A stretch of DNA of 64,000 nt from Stachybotrys elegans. Lineage: Eukaryota; Ascomycota; Sordariomycetes; Hypocreales; Stachybotryaceae. Position numbers and translations under genes: made by a program. Below, one piece after another: positions 32,195-44,213 of this stretch. The notes beneath the pieces are model-generated. The model did not search any database, was not told the DNA's origin, and saw nothing but the letters and a program-made list of their open reading frames with translations. Within the stretch, counting starts at the first letter, position 1. Each line of letters begins with the position of its first letter. The DNA lies in NCBI GenBank assembly GCA_020746835.1, contig JAGPNK010000002.1:1550001-1614000 (forward strand). The letters run 5' to 3'.

Positions 32195-35100
32195 ATGGAC
32201 GACTTGACTTCTGAGCTGGGTGAGGCCTCAGCTCATTCTACGCAGCGCCATAAACTGGATGATTTATTCTCGGAAGCATCGTCTACCCAAGATGTAGACG
32301 GGAACTCACGAAATCATCAAACGGATGTTGACCGAGGCCACAAGGGTGGGATAGGGATGGATGCGGGCGATGATGCATCCCTTCCTCTGGAACTTGCCAA
32401 CGAGGGCAGTCTCTTTGTCCAGGATGATGACTTTGGGGAGGAATTCTGGAGCCGTCAGGATGAAGGAGACGCTGCGCCAGTTGAGGAAGGCCTCGGCCCC
32501 CGGATCGAGGTCCGTCTCCCTGAGATGCCACATGCGCGGCGTCACGAGTTTGTGGAAACGTTCAGCGAGGTTGTCGAGCTTGTCCGCGACAAGATTGATA
32601 CTGGAGATGGACCTTCTTTATATCATGTAGCCTTTACAGATGGAAGAGACGACCTGGTGAGTCTACCCCCGCTTCTGGGCCTCTCCGTGTTTCCCACATG
32701 TTGCCAGCTGCTTCACTTCTATTCACCCCTCCTCCTCCCCCCTCTCCCCATTCACGCTCCCATTGTGAGTAGCATTGTGCACTAGCTATTCACTCGGTAG
32801 CCGCACCCCAGCACCTTGCACCATCTTTCTCTCTCTCATCCTTCTCTTTTCCCACACTCATACCCTGCATCAGACCTCTCTTTCCTACAATACTGACCAC
32901 CACCTCAAGATATCTCATTCTGAACTCATACACAGCCAAGAAGGTAGCCTTGCGCTATCGAAGTTCCTCGGGAACGGCTCGATGGCTTCCTACCGCAAGC
33001 GCAAGTATGACTCGGAGGATGACTGGGGCTCAGGGGCCGACTCGCCAGTCGAAGACTTGATGGAACTTGACGACGATGACGCCGATGAGCAAGACGAGCT
33101 GCTCGACTCATCTCGAAGCAACCGCACTACTAGAACTCGCACCCTTCGCTCGCGAGAATCCAAATCGCGTACTACATCCCGCCTTGGTTCTAGAGAAATC
33201 ACGGAGGAGGATGAGGATGACGAAGAGGATGAGCTCGTCGCGGCTCCGTCCGGGAGTAGAAGGAATTTACGTACACGCCCGCCCCGGCAAGCCAGCCTGT
33301 ACACCACCGCCGATCAGGATCCAGATGAGCTTCTCGATAGCCAGCCCCAGCCTGAGGACGATGCGGATTTCTTCGTCATCTCTGACATAACACCGCTGGC
33401 GGGGCGAAGAAAAGGGGCTCGGTCACGAAGGCTCCAGAGCAAAAGGGCCAAGCCGAGAAAGTCGGCTCAGGGTGTTAATCGAAGAAAGTCTCCCGACTCG
33501 GACATCGAGTTCGAAGCACCACGAAGATCCTCAAGATCAACGAGGAATATGAGCAACATGCAGGATGATACTTTCATGGACGACGACGAATCGTTCTACG
33601 TGGTGGATACCAAGGTCAAAGGAGCCCCCAAGGTGGCCACCATCAAGGAGATCTTCCCACCTCCCCCTCCGGATTCAGATTTCGCTACATATCACATGTC
33701 TTCCTGCCACACATGCGGGAGCTCCAGCCAGAGAAGCCAACTTGTCTACTGCCAAGGATGCAGTTTGTCGTTTCACAAGGGCTGTATTGGCTTTCGCAGT
33801 GCCCGTGAGCACATGGCAACCAAGGTTGGAGAGGACCATTTCGTGCTACAGTGCAGATTCTGCATCGATATCTACAAAAAGAAAGACAGCCTCGCCCCGG
33901 AACAAAGCAAGTGCCAGGGCTGCAAGAAGCGAGGTCGAGCTTGTGTCCCGTTCTCGGCCAAGAAGACGTCTCGGCAGGAAGAAAAGTTACGAGAAGAGAA
34001 CGGCGGCGTGGACCCCATTACACCAGTCTCCCCCGACCTCATCGACAACAAAAACAACGTACTGCTGCGCTGTGTCAGTTGTCACCGCGGCTGGCACCCT
34101 AAGCATCTGAGCTCTAACGACGAGGATGCCATCGGCACTGACATTGTATCGGAGGCCGTCAAAGATTTCTCGGTCAACTGGCAATGCGATGAATGTACAT
34201 CCGCGACTCACAAGATTCACCGACTGGTCGCATGGCGCCCAACTCGCGTTCTCAATGCAGAAGACACCAAGCCGAGCTTCTCCGATGTCACCGAAGATGA
34301 CAGGGAGTATCTCATCAAATGGGAGTCTCGCTCCTATTTTGACTGCTCATGGATGCCTGGAGCCTGGGTTTTCGGCATCGCAGCTGGCTCAATGAGATCG
34401 ACTTTCGCCAAACGCGCAGACAGCCAAGATCTCTTGAAGTTTACCAACAAAGAAGCCATTCCAGATGAATACCTCATCATTGACATCATATTTATTGTCA
34501 AGATGAAGGGCCATGTTCCTCGGCTGAAGACCAAGGAAGAAGAGCTGGAAAACATCGATAACGTCAGCAAGGTCCTGGTCAAGTATCAGGGGCTGGGCTA
34601 CGATGATGTCGTTTGGGACTCTCCGCCCGGCGAGGACACGCCTGAGCTGTACAAAGCATTCACCGACGCGTACCACGACTATCTGGAAGGAAAGTATTTC
34701 CCATCCGAGCCACATTCTAGGATCAGAGACCGCATCAAGGCGTTCCAGGCAGCTGAATTCAGCGAGGTTCAGCAACAGCCCGCCGGATTGAGGCGAGGCA
34801 AGCTTATGGGTTACCAAGTGGAAGGCTTGAACTGGCTGCTTGGAAATTACCACCAGGGCAGGAGTGTGGTGTTGGCTGACGAGATGGGTCTGGGCAAAAC
34901 TGTCCAGGTTGTCAGTCTTGTGACTTCGCTTATCCAAGATGAGCCCAAGGTTAGCTGTCGTCTTCGTGAAACTTGGTCACGAGTTAACGTTCTCTAGTGC
35001 TGGCCTTTTCTCATCGTCGTACCGAATTCTACATGCCCCAATTGGCGGCGAGAGTTTAAGCAATGGACACCGGATCTTCGTGTCGTCACCTATCATGGCG

Positions 35101-37499
35101 GCAAAGAGCCTCAGGAGCTGGCTTACAAGTACGAGCTCTTCCCCAACGGTTCGACGGACATGAAGGCGCACGTGGTTGTCATGTCGTATGATTCGGCTCA
35201 GGACCCGAAGACCAAGGTTCTATTCAACACTGTCCACTGGGCTGGCCTGGTCGTGGACGAGGGACAACGTCTGAAGAATGACCAGAACTTGCTGTACATT
35301 GCGCTGAAATCCATGAAGATCCCCTTCCGTCTTCTTCTCACCGGAACTCCGCTGCAGAACAACAAGCGCGAGCTCTTTAACCTTCTCCAATTTATTGATG
35401 AGACGCAAGATGCCGCCAAACTGGACGAAGAGTATGAAGTGCTCGACAAGGACACTCTTCCAAAGCTCCATGAAAAGATCCGCCCATACTTTTTGAGGCG
35501 AACCAAAGCCGGCGTTCTCAAGTTCCTGCCACCAATGGCCCAGATCATCCTCCCTGTGACGATGACCGTCATTCAGGAAAAGCTCTCCAAGAGCATCATG
35601 GCCAAAAATCCTCAGCTCATTAAGGCCGTTTTCTCCAACAGCAAGATGAACAGGTCTGAGCGGAGCAGTCTCAACAACATCTTGATGCAGCTCCGCAAGT
35701 GTCTTTGCCATCCGTTCATGTACTCGGAAGCTATCGAGGAAAGACATCACGATGCCGCGGTTATTCATCGAAACCTGGTAGAAGCCTCTGCCAAGCTTCT
35801 GCTCTTGGAAATCATGCTCCCCAAACTCAAAGAGAGGGGTCATCGCGTTCTTATATTCAGCCAATTTCTTCAGCAGCTGGACATTGTCGAGGATTTCCTC
35901 ACAGGAATCGGCTTCGACTACCGCCGGCTGGATGGTCAAATTTCGAGTCTGGAGAAGCAGAGACGGATTGACGCATTCAATGCCCCTGACTCGCCCATTT
36001 TTGCCTTCTTGCTGTCCACCCGTGCGGGCGGAGTTGGTATTAACCTGGCGACGGCAGACACTGTCATCATCATGGATCCGGACTTCAACCCTCACCAGGA
36101 CATCCAAGCTCTGTCTCGCGCTCACCGGATCGGTCAAAAGAATAAGGTGCTCTGCTTCCAACTGATGACAAAAGACACCGTCGAGGAGAAGATCATGCAA
36201 GTTGGCCGCAAGAAGATGGCGCTCGACCATGCCTTGATTGAGAGCATGGATGACGACGAGCTTGCCGGAGACGATCTCGAGTCCATACTTAAACACGGCG
36301 CTCAAGCACTTTTTGCTGAAGACTACCAGAAGAAATCCATTCACTACGACTCTGCTTCTGTCGACAAACTACTCGACCGGTCTCAGATTGAGCAGACGAA
36401 AACCGACGACAAGGGCTCAGCAGAAACACAATTCTCTTACGCCAGAGTATGGGCCAACGACAAATCTGGCTTCGAGGAGACTCTTAATGTCCACGAAGAG
36501 GAGGCGCCGGAGCCCATCGGCTCGAGTGTTTGGGACAAGATTCTAGCGGAGAGAGAAGAGGAAGCGCGGCGCGAGGAGGAAAGGAATCGAGAAGTGCTCG
36601 GACGAGGTGGCAGACGCCGAGCCGTATGTCTACTGGCAGGGCCAACCAGCATAACTCGAGCTAATCTTGTCACAGATTGTAAACTACAAGACCACCAACC
36701 TCGAGAATGGCCCGATAGATGGCATCGGCCCAGAATCCGACGATTCTTCAGACGATTTCGCTGCCGCTGACTCTGGCGATAATACTGACGATGAAGCAGG
36801 CGGAACTAAAGGTAAAAAACGAAGACTCTCTGGCTCTTTTACGCACGCAAAGTCAACCCCGTCACGAAAGAGCCCCAGCGCGAGTGGAGTTAACAAGAAG
36901 ACCAAGCAGACGCCCACGCGCAACACCAAGTCACCAGCGACACCCACCCGCTCCAGCAGGACCAGAACCGCCGCCAAGACGCCAACCACGCCAACGCGAG
37001 CTCGAGGGAGGGTGCAGCCAACGCCTACCCCGCGAAGGTCCAGGCAGTTGTCCAAGTCCAAATCCCCCGCAAGCGGGGCCGGCCGAGGAAGAGCGACATC
37101 AACAGCCAGAACACAACCCCGGGACGCAGCCCCTCGGGGCCAACAGGCCAAACCGAACGGCCAGGACCTTTGACAGCTTCCAACCCTGCCGGGCCCTCTA
37201 CAGCTAACTACGCAGCAGGACCTGGGCCTTGGAGTGGCCATGGTCCGCCATTTCCGCAACCTCTGCAGCAAAATCCACAGCCTTATCCTTACAGAGGCCC
37301 ACCGGCTCCTGTATCACCAATGCTGGCACCGCCAACGTTGTACTCTAACGGGGGAACTCCAATGTCGGAGGCCCAGCTTCGACTCGCCATCGACGGGATC
37401 CGACGATCGTCATTGACGCCGCAATTGAAGGATCAACAGATCAATCGCTTACTTCATCAGCTCAGGCATCAAACTCAGCAACATGGGGGCACGAGTTAG
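32195..37499 (+). CDS. mit1: Mit1/Mi-2-like chromatin-remodelling ATPase (PHD, chromo, SNF2) with a frame break near its end
   Basis: Four exons (32195-32656, 32910-34949, 34998-36623, 36676-37499) encode about 1,650 residues if one missing C near 37064-37068 is allowed; as assembled, the frame ends at 37173. A chromo-like N-terminus crosses intron 1 (YHVAFTDGRDDL then ISHSELIHSQEG). Acidic and basic disordered tracts follow. PHD-type zinc fingers occupy about 421-560 (CHTCG, CQGCSLSFHKGC, CVSCHRGWHPKH). A chromodomain-like region lies near 620-780. The SNF2 ATPase has motif I DEMGLGKT (about 811), a DEGQ in place of DEAH (about 920), GTPLQNNKRE, and the helicase C end SRAHRIGQ. After the break an AT-hook (RKRGRPRKS) and a tail with IDGIRRSSL continue in the next frame. 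In fission yeast, Mit1 in SHREC positions nucleosomes in heterochromatin; that role here is inferred. Confidence 0.88.
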
Positions 37500-38058
37500 T
37501 AGCTGGTGCTTTGCTAGCTGTGTGATACCCCTCACATTTTATACTAAGGTCATATATACTTGCTCCAATTCTAGACAATTAGAAGATCAAATGGATTTCA
37601 TGAGTCGAACTAGACGAGGCAGAACATTTGTTTGTGTGTTAACCCAAGCGCACTGACTGATACTGATAAGTACTGTAAGTGCCTTGGTGAAAACATAGGT
37701 ACCTACATACGAGGGGCAGGCGTGTGTTATCGGAGGCAGCAGCTTATCGCCGGTTCAACATCGGTAACCGACCCCACCACCAGCCGTGAGCTTCCACCAA
37801 AGAAGCAGCTCTCATAGCAACTCCATCCGCTACCTTATACATTTATTCTGCTTCATTTGCGTGTTTCCTTGTCTTCTTCTACCCGAAAGCCGCGATATAC
37901 TATAAACGACCCGGCGCGAGCTGCGGACCAGCTGCCTTCAGAGATACCCAAGCTTTAGGCGCCTGCTGCATCATCGAGGATCCCCACCTCTCGTATCACC
38001 ACCAGGCAGCTTCGCCCAGCGCCTTTGCCCAGCGCTTGGGGCTCCTCGCTCTTCCACG
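37500..38058. other. Intergenic region remodeller to csn3
   Basis: 559 bases between two genes on the same strand. The first part is AT-rich (3' UTR) and the last 100 bases are C-rich (csn3 leader). No gene is seen. Confidence 0.45.
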
Positions 38059-39633
38059 ATGCAGCAAATCCTCGCTGTCCTGCACAGCTCGCCACAGAAT
38101 GCTTCCTCGGCCGGGTCCAGGCAATACGACACGGCTCTCAAGGAGCACGCGGCCAAGGCCTTCAAGGTGGCGGATGCCAGGCGCTCCACCATTGTTGCGC
38201 AGCCCATGGCGCTTCTCGAGGTACGCGACCCCCCCCCTTCCCTTGTCTATCATTGGGGTCTCTCAGCTTCTAAACCGCCATACAGTCCCTTCAGCCCGGC
38301 CTCCACACGATTGGTTATCTAGCTGTTCTCGATGTGCTATTCCACGAGACGGAGATGCCCGCTGGGTTGGACCGAGCGGCGCTCCTCAACAAGCTCCTCG
38401 AGTTTTTGATGTACTTTGACGCAGTCCACATTCGTTACGCAGGGCGCAAGTTCCAGGTATTGGTTGAACTGATTGCTGCACGGAATTTCTTTGACGTACG
38501 TCTTGCTACCCAACCCTCTTCGGATGCGGAACTGACCGAGACCGAAGCCGCTCATTACCGTCGAGCTCCTGGCAAACGTCATTCTTCGACTTGATCCCAG
38601 CGGCTCCCTCCTAACGTCCACCCACCTCACCATGCTAAGCCTAGCCCTCGAAACACAAGCAATAGAGCCGGCGCTCAAGGTTGTCGAGAAGGACATTTGC
38701 TACTTTCCCAAACAAGGGGCGCTTGCGGACCAACTGTCTAGCGAAAGCTCCGACCCTACATCATACATTACCATCAGTTCAGGCTTGACTGGACCGATAA
38801 AGCCGTTGTCGGTGCTGGACTACAACATCCTCTGTGGGCAACTGTTCATGAGGCGGAGGGACTGGGCGAGGGCGCGGGATGCCTTCGGGAGGGTTCTGAC
38901 CCATCCCGTGAAGGACAAGGGCATAAACAATCACATGGTGGACAGCTACAGACACTGGATTCTTCTTGGCCTGCTCAGTCTGGGCCGAACCCCGGACATC
39001 TCAGTACACCTCAGCCATGGGACAAAGACATCACTAGCCACATCATCCGGACCGTACATTAACGTTGCCGCCCTGTTCACAACGAACAATGCGACCGGGT
39101 TCAAGGGGGAGATAGAGGCCCAAGTCAACGTGTGGCAGACGGATGGAACTGTGGCCCTGATACAGGAGGTGGTCGCGGCGTACCAGAAGTGGCAAATCAT
39201 CAGGCTACACCAGATATACACGCAAGTCTCGCTGTCAGAGGTGAGAAACATGACACTCAGTGGTATGACGGGAGAGGGTCTGAGGGACAATAATGAAGTT
39301 CGCACCCTGGTGGAAGAGATGATTGCGCAGAAGATGCTCAAGGGGGAGCTGCAGGACGGCGAGGATGGCGAGAGCTACCTCACCTTCCACGATGATTACG
39401 AGCTCATTAGCGAGACCGAGTTTGCCCGCAAAATTGCCGAGAAGCGCCACGTTATCGAGGAGCTCGGCAAAAAGCACTTGGTTACAGACGAGATGCTAAG
39501 CAGCAACAAGGAATACGTGCGATTTGTTGCGCGCGAGAATAGACGAGCCGAGAAGGAGGCTGGGGAGGCGTTGGACTTTGATGCGCAGGTTGAAGATGAG
39601 GATCTCATGACGGGTCTTATATCCAACCCATGA
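38059..39633 (+). CDS. csn3: COP9 signalosome subunit 3
   Basis: Three exons (38059-38220, 38286-38495, 38548-39633) give 485 residues, the size of fungal CSN3. The N-terminal half is a helical repeat region (GLHTIGYLAVLDVLFHE, LLEFLMYFDAVHIRYAGRKF). The middle carries LDYNILCGQLFMRRRDWARA and NNHMVDSYRHWILLGLLSLG, matching the CSN3 pattern. A PCI domain lies at about 330-440 (ALIQEVVAAYQKWQI, TQVSLSEVRNMTLSG). The tail is acidic. CSN3 is a scaffold subunit of the COP9 signalosome, which removes Nedd8 from cullins and controls SCF ligases; in moulds it also affects development and secondary metabolism. Distinguishing CSN3 from the paralogous proteasome subunit Rpn3 rests on length and the central motifs. 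Confidence 0.9.
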
Positions 39634-40045
39634 AGCAGCGTCACGACATGAAATTACGGGATACAGGTTGTTGGCGGACAGTTGGGCTGTTGCTCTGATG
39701 ACAATGATAGGACCATGATAAAGAATACACTCTGACAAATACACTCATTCTCTGCTAGAAAATTAAAATCAGGTGGATTCTTTTCGCCTTATATACGTGA
39801 ATGGGCAAGGAGGCGACAACATGTCTTTGCCTTTGAATGTGAAAAGAAGTCTATTTGATGTTGTCATGAATGGTCCTAGTGTCTATGTAATGGTTCCTTG
39901 GTTGAGCTACTTGCTCACCGAAACAATGTTCGCTAAACATGTATTTTCATGTCTACAGAATGGTAGACTGATAAGGAGAGGTATGTGTAACGGGGGGTAT
40001 AGATGTCGATGATGTAATATATAAGCCCGTTTGCTCACGAATTGT
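39634..40045. other. Convergent intergenic region
   Basis: 412 bases between the ends of csn3 and the SUR7/PalI gene. It is AT-rich and probably holds both 3' UTRs. No gene is seen. Confidence 0.45.
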
Positions 40046-40947
40046 CTAATCTGCCCGCGCTGGGGCCTCTCCGCCTCTCCTGTTGCGCATGAACTTGGGC
40101 AGCTGTACGCTGGACCTCTTCTCCCCGGAGGCGGGGCTCGAGACCTCCTGCATCTGCTGCGGATTGCGCTGAGGCTTAAAGCAGCATCCCATGGCGGCGT
40201 GGCAGAGGAAGGCTGCGTCGGTGAGGATAGCGGCAATCCACATGAATACGAACATTCGGATGCCGATCTCGGCTCTAATGTTGAGCTGGTCCTGAGCTGT
40301 AGCGGCGACCCTAAAGGCTATGCTCATAGCGGTACCGATGATGGCGGCGACAGTGATGAGTATAGCGGCGAGGACGCCGAAGAGGGACATGGCGAGGGAC
40401 CACCAGCGGGTCTTGATGACGAGGGGCGTGGCGAGGAGGAGGAGGAAGTTGAGGATGGTGCCGGAGAGGAAGAAGCCAAACATTATCTGCTGTCCTATCC
40501 TAAGGAGAGTGAGGACGGTGATGACCTCGGACGGCAAGGCTATTCTCGCGCCAGCCAAGAGCTCGCTGACGAGAATGGCCACCGGGTTGAACCAGTAGAG
40601 AGTCTCCGGCTCGGAGCAATATGTGATGCCCCTGCGGTCGGTGTTAGCAAGAGATGCAGGAAGAGAGCCAGGGCAGCATACTCATCATTGTAGCCCTCAC
40701 AAAAGTTCCAGAGGCCGACCTGGTAGAAATCATGGAGGCCCAGGCTACGGGCGACCGAGTTGAGCAGGTTGGAGTTGGTGACGGAGATGGGGATGATCTG
40801 AGAGACGTCGAGCTTGAAGAAGTAGGTCTGGTTGAGGACGGGAGCGTCGCGGGTGTTGCCGATGAGGATCAGGATGAGGAAGGGGATGGTGATGAGATAG
40901 CAGACGTCGGCGAGGATGGTGACATTGCGGCGGCCTTTTCCAGCCAT
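40046..40947 (-). CDS. SUR7/PalI-family plasma-membrane protein
   Basis: Two exons on the minus strand (40947-40682, 40631-40046) give 283 residues. The layout is that of SUR7/PalI proteins: one N-terminal membrane segment (ICYLITIPFLILILIGNT-like, residues about 10-30), a long extracellular loop with Asn and Cys (GLWNFCEGYNDEGITYC), then three more helices around 130-235 (IGQQIMFGFFLSG, SLAMSLFGVLAAILI, FVFMWIAAILTDAAF). The loop carries the WNFC...YC cysteine pair typical of the family. The C-terminal tail is basic and cytosolic (KFMRNRRGG). Relatives mark eisosome (MCC) membrane patches or sense alkaline pH. Which role applies here is not decidable from sequence. Confidence 0.87.
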
Positions 40948-42480
40948 GACGGGGCAGGCGAGAGCGTCGTGGTTGAGTTGTGCAAGGTGAAGAGAAGCCT
41001 CCTCTGCCTACTTACTACCAGGTAGGTAGTCGTGATAGGTGGTAAAGGCTTTGAACCATCCAATGTTGAGGTGTAGAGGCTGGTGGCTTTACCGTGACGT
41101 ACGTCATCTGCCAGGAACGACGCCCCCAAACAAGGAGAAATTTGAAGGTACAAGCACAGCTCGAGGCCCGCACTGTGCCAATTGTGAGCGACATGGATCC
41201 ATGATCAATCTATCCGTAAGGGTCCTGCCGCCCTGTCCAAGGTACGGCACCTACATAACATAACATACCTGGAAACAGGGACTAAAAGCCAGGGCGGTTG
41301 AAATTGAGAGGGCGCATCGTCTGATTATTTGGGTAGAGGGCAATGCGTTTGAAGAGACGAAAGAGCCACTTTAGGTACTTTTTGTTTTATTTTGCTGGGA
41401 CCACTCGGCAGTACCTCATGCCAGGTTATACGACAGCAACACGAGGAAGCCCCTTGCCGGACTGAGTAAAGCACAGCCTCATAACCAGCTACGGCTATCG
41501 GTTGATTTTCTCCCTGTTGCCCCCCAGGTGCGCCTACCTTACCTTAGTACTGGGTTACGCGTCCCTGGCGGCAGACAATGGGCTTTCACTCTCATGGCTG
41601 GGTCCATGGTCCTCAGCCCGCGCTTGTGGAGCAAAGCCATGCGGAGTGGAGTGTCTTTGGCTGAGACAACTGCCGGCAAGTGCCCAGCCAGACTCACCAC
41701 AGCTTTGGTACGGTGAGTGACATCTAGCATGCAACATGGCGGGCTTCCGTCTTGGCTTACTCTGTGAAGGCGGACGGGGATCGAATGATGGTAACGCGAC
41801 TCAGAGGCGTTTAGCATTTTTGGCATTATTGGCGATACGCCAGCCCAGAGGCGATGAAAGCCCCCTTGCGCTAAGGACCACAGGACGGAGACTGGGCCTT
41901 GCTCTCGCTCATCTGGAGATGGCCTCGTCTACGGCTATGCGGCTGGCTTGGCAATTCCAGTCGGGCCACCGGATGTCTCGTGTTCTTGGGCTCACCGACG
42001 GTAACGAATGATTGGCAGAAAAGACAAAGAGAAAAGAAAGAAAGAAAAAGAAAAAAAAAAAACCAGATCGAAATATTTGTGTACAGAGTACACGTAGGCG
42101 CCCATCATTGATCCAAACTTGCACAAAGGTGGATTGCGCTGATATGCCCTGCCCACATGGGATTGGCAAGCGGGACCCGGATCGACTTCAGGTGGGTGCG
42201 TCAAGCCCTGAGTGATAGGCTGCCAGGCTTCCCGATCAGGGGCAATGACTTGGGCCAGAACAATAGATTCCGGGAAGCAGCCATGCAAGCCGGCCCACAC
42301 CCATAACTGCCCTGACCCTTAGCTCGTACTGTGCATGCACTGTATTGTCCAGGTACCGTACCCGTGTGCCTTTGGGCTCTGACCGCCCCATCCGTGTTGT
42401 CAGGGTCGAGAGATTTGCTTCCATCTTGCTAGTCAAGGCAAACGTTGTGACAATGTGAATAGTTAAAATGAAGGCAAAGG

Positions 42481-42547
42481 GAGAGAGGAGAAGGAGAAGG
42501 AGAAGAAGAATAAGAATAAGAATAAGAAGAAAAAGAGAGAAAAAAAA
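42481..42547. repeat. Purine tract, (GAGAAG)/(AATAAG)-like units
   Basis: 67 bases of almost pure purine on the plus strand made of GGAGAA and AATAAG units, about 350 bases upstream of the PLC-like gene. Such tracts exclude nucleosomes and are frequent in fungal promoters. Confidence 0.7.
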
Positions 42548-42653
42548 GCCAACACGGCTGCTGCCGCCGAGGTTGCTCTGAAAATCATAGTAAAGAAGGT
42601 CCATGCCGTCTCCCAACGCTTTCACGCTCTGGAGAAACCACATTATATAAGCT

Positions 42654-42660
42654 GGCCCCT
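42654..42660 (+). promoter_or_regulatory. Candidate TATA box of the PLC-like gene
   Basis: TATATAA about 240 bases upstream of the start codon. The distance is long but possible with a leader of about 200 bases. Confidence 0.35.
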
Positions 42661-42899
42661 GGACGATATTGCAGGTTATTTCAGTCGTTTTCTTCCCACT
42701 CTCTACCATTTCCTTCTTGCTGTTTTGTGTTTTTGTTTCCGTGGCCGTGACGTCATCCCTGGACTGGGAAGAAGGTGCTAAGACTACTAACTCTACCCAC
42801 CTGCTTTCCTCACTCCTATTACCTCCCCGTCTTCCTCCAGAAAACCAGATTGGCACTTTAAGTTAAGTTCCTCTGTCCTGGCTACCGGGCCTGGCCAAC

Positions 42900-44213
42900 A
42901 TGAAAGCCTCTTACGCCCTCGCGCTGCTCAGCGCAGCCAATGCCTATGCCCAAGTCGTCTCCTACTCCGAGACGGATGACTTGACCTTCATCCAAGGCAC
43001 CAACACCAACGAGCTGACGCGCACGCGCACGGTTCCAACCGGCCTCTACACCACATATACCACTCGAATCACGCTCGGGGGCGGGACGAGTGTCTCGACG
43101 CACATCTCCACGGCCACCATTACCGAAACGGATGGCCCTTCGACAGAGACGTTGACCAGCACCATCGAGGAAAGCGTCTCGACATCCCAGGCATCCCAGA
43201 CCTCCACCTCCACCGCTGCCCGCCCAACCAGTACGCTGCCATGCAATGAGCACGTCGAGCTATGCTCCCGCAAGTACAGCAACTTCACCATGGTCGGTGC
43301 TCACAACTCGCCCTTTAACCGGCCTGGCAACTCGGGCTCCAACCAAGCGCTTTCGGTTGGAACCCAGCTGGATGACGGCGTCCGATTCCTCCAGGCCCAG
43401 ATCCAGTGGCCTGAAAATAGCGACGTTCCCCATTTCTGCCACACCTCGTGCGACCTGCTGGATGCGGGCCCCATTCAAGATTGGCTGGGCGAGGTCAGGG
43501 ACTGGCTCGACAATCATCCCAACGAGGTCGTCACTATCCTGCTCGGCAACGGCAACTACTCTGACCCAGCTCTCTACCATCCCTATATTTCAGAGTCAGG
43601 CATCCTGCGATATTCGTACGAGCCTCCATTCCTACCCATGACAATGGACGATTGGCCCACTCTCGAATGGATGATAGCGCATGGCCAACGAGCCGTCATA
43701 TTTATGGACTACGGGGCCGACCAGCTGCGTTATCCCTGGCTCATCGACGAGTTTGCTCACATGTGGGAGACGCCCTTTGACCCAATCGACCGCAATTTCC
43801 CCTGTGTTATTCAACGCCCGCCGGATCTGGGCGCCAACCTTGCCAGGGACCGCATGTACCTGATGAACCACAACCTCAACGCCGAGTTCAACGTCTTTGA
43901 CACCCAGATTCTGGTTCCAGCCGTATCGGTTCTCAACGAGACCAACGCCGTCAGCGGATATGGCAGCCTGGGCTTGGCGGCCAACAACTGCCGATCTGAC
44001 TGGGGCCGGGCACCCAACATTCTCAATGTTGACTACTACAACTACGGCAACTATCCGGGGTCTGTGTTCGAGGTGGCAGCGCAGCACAACAACGTCACCT
44101 ATGAGCGCCGCAAGTGCTGTGGTATGAGGGCTAGCCCGGCTCCTCCCCGCCCTCGTCTGACCAAGTGGGTGGCGCGGGCCGCTGCGGTTGTTCTCACGGG
44201 TCTGATGCTATGA
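42900..44213 (+). CDS. PLC-like phosphodiesterase (PI-PLC X-fold), secreted and GPI-anchored type
   Basis: A single exon encodes 437 residues. A signal peptide (ending NAYAQ, about residue 18) is followed by a Thr/Ser-rich stalk (25-112). From about 115 the sequence follows a PI-PLC X-type TIM barrel: MVGAHNSPF with the first catalytic histidine H135, then GTQLDDGVRFLQAQIQW, then HFCHTSCDLLDAGPIQDWL with H181 in the position of the second histidine. A hydrophobic C-terminus (VARAAAVVLTGLML) after a Pro/Arg-rich spacer suggests a GPI anchor. Proteins of this group are common in fungi, cleave phosphodiester bonds in principle, and have no settled substrate. Surface location is inferred. The stalk implies display beyond the wall. 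Confidence 0.87.
   Translation: MKASYALALLSAANAYAQVVSYSETDDLTFIQGTNTNELTRTRTVPTGLYTTYTTRITLGGGTSVSTHISTATITETDGPSTETLTSTIEESVSTSQASQTSTSTAARPTSTLPCNEHVELCSRKYSNFTMVGAHNSPFNRPGNSGSNQALSVGTQLDDGVRFLQAQIQWPENSDVPHFCHTSCDLLDAGPIQDWLGEVRDWLDNHPNEVVTILLGNGNYSDPALYHPYISESGILRYSYEPPFLPMTMDDWPTLEWMIAHGQRAVIFMDYGADQLRYPWLIDEFAHMWETPFDPIDRNFPCVIQRPPDLGANLARDRMYLMNHNLNAEFNVFDTQILVPAVSVLNETNAVSGYGSLGLAANNCRSDWGRAPNILNVDYYNYGNYPGSVFEVAAQHNNVTYERRKCCGMRASPAPPRPRLTKWVARAAAVVLTGLML

Larger units (their letters stand above)
40948..42899. other. Divergent intergenic region SUR7/PalI gene / PLC-like gene
   Basis: About 1.95 kb between divergent genes. It contains two purine-rich tracts (about 42018-42062 with a run of A, and 42481-42547) and a candidate TATA box at 42654. 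Short frames on both strands lack support, and no mobile element is visible. Confidence 0.5.

Noticed and set aside
35220..36344. 374-codon minus-strand frame antisense to the remodeller
   Set aside because: It is a mirror of a long conserved ATPase exon and has no domain or own splice signals.
36676..37173. Remodeller C-terminus ending at 37173 as the true end
   Set aside because: The neighbouring frame carries a clear AT-hook and a long open tail without its own start, which fits a one-base sequence error better.
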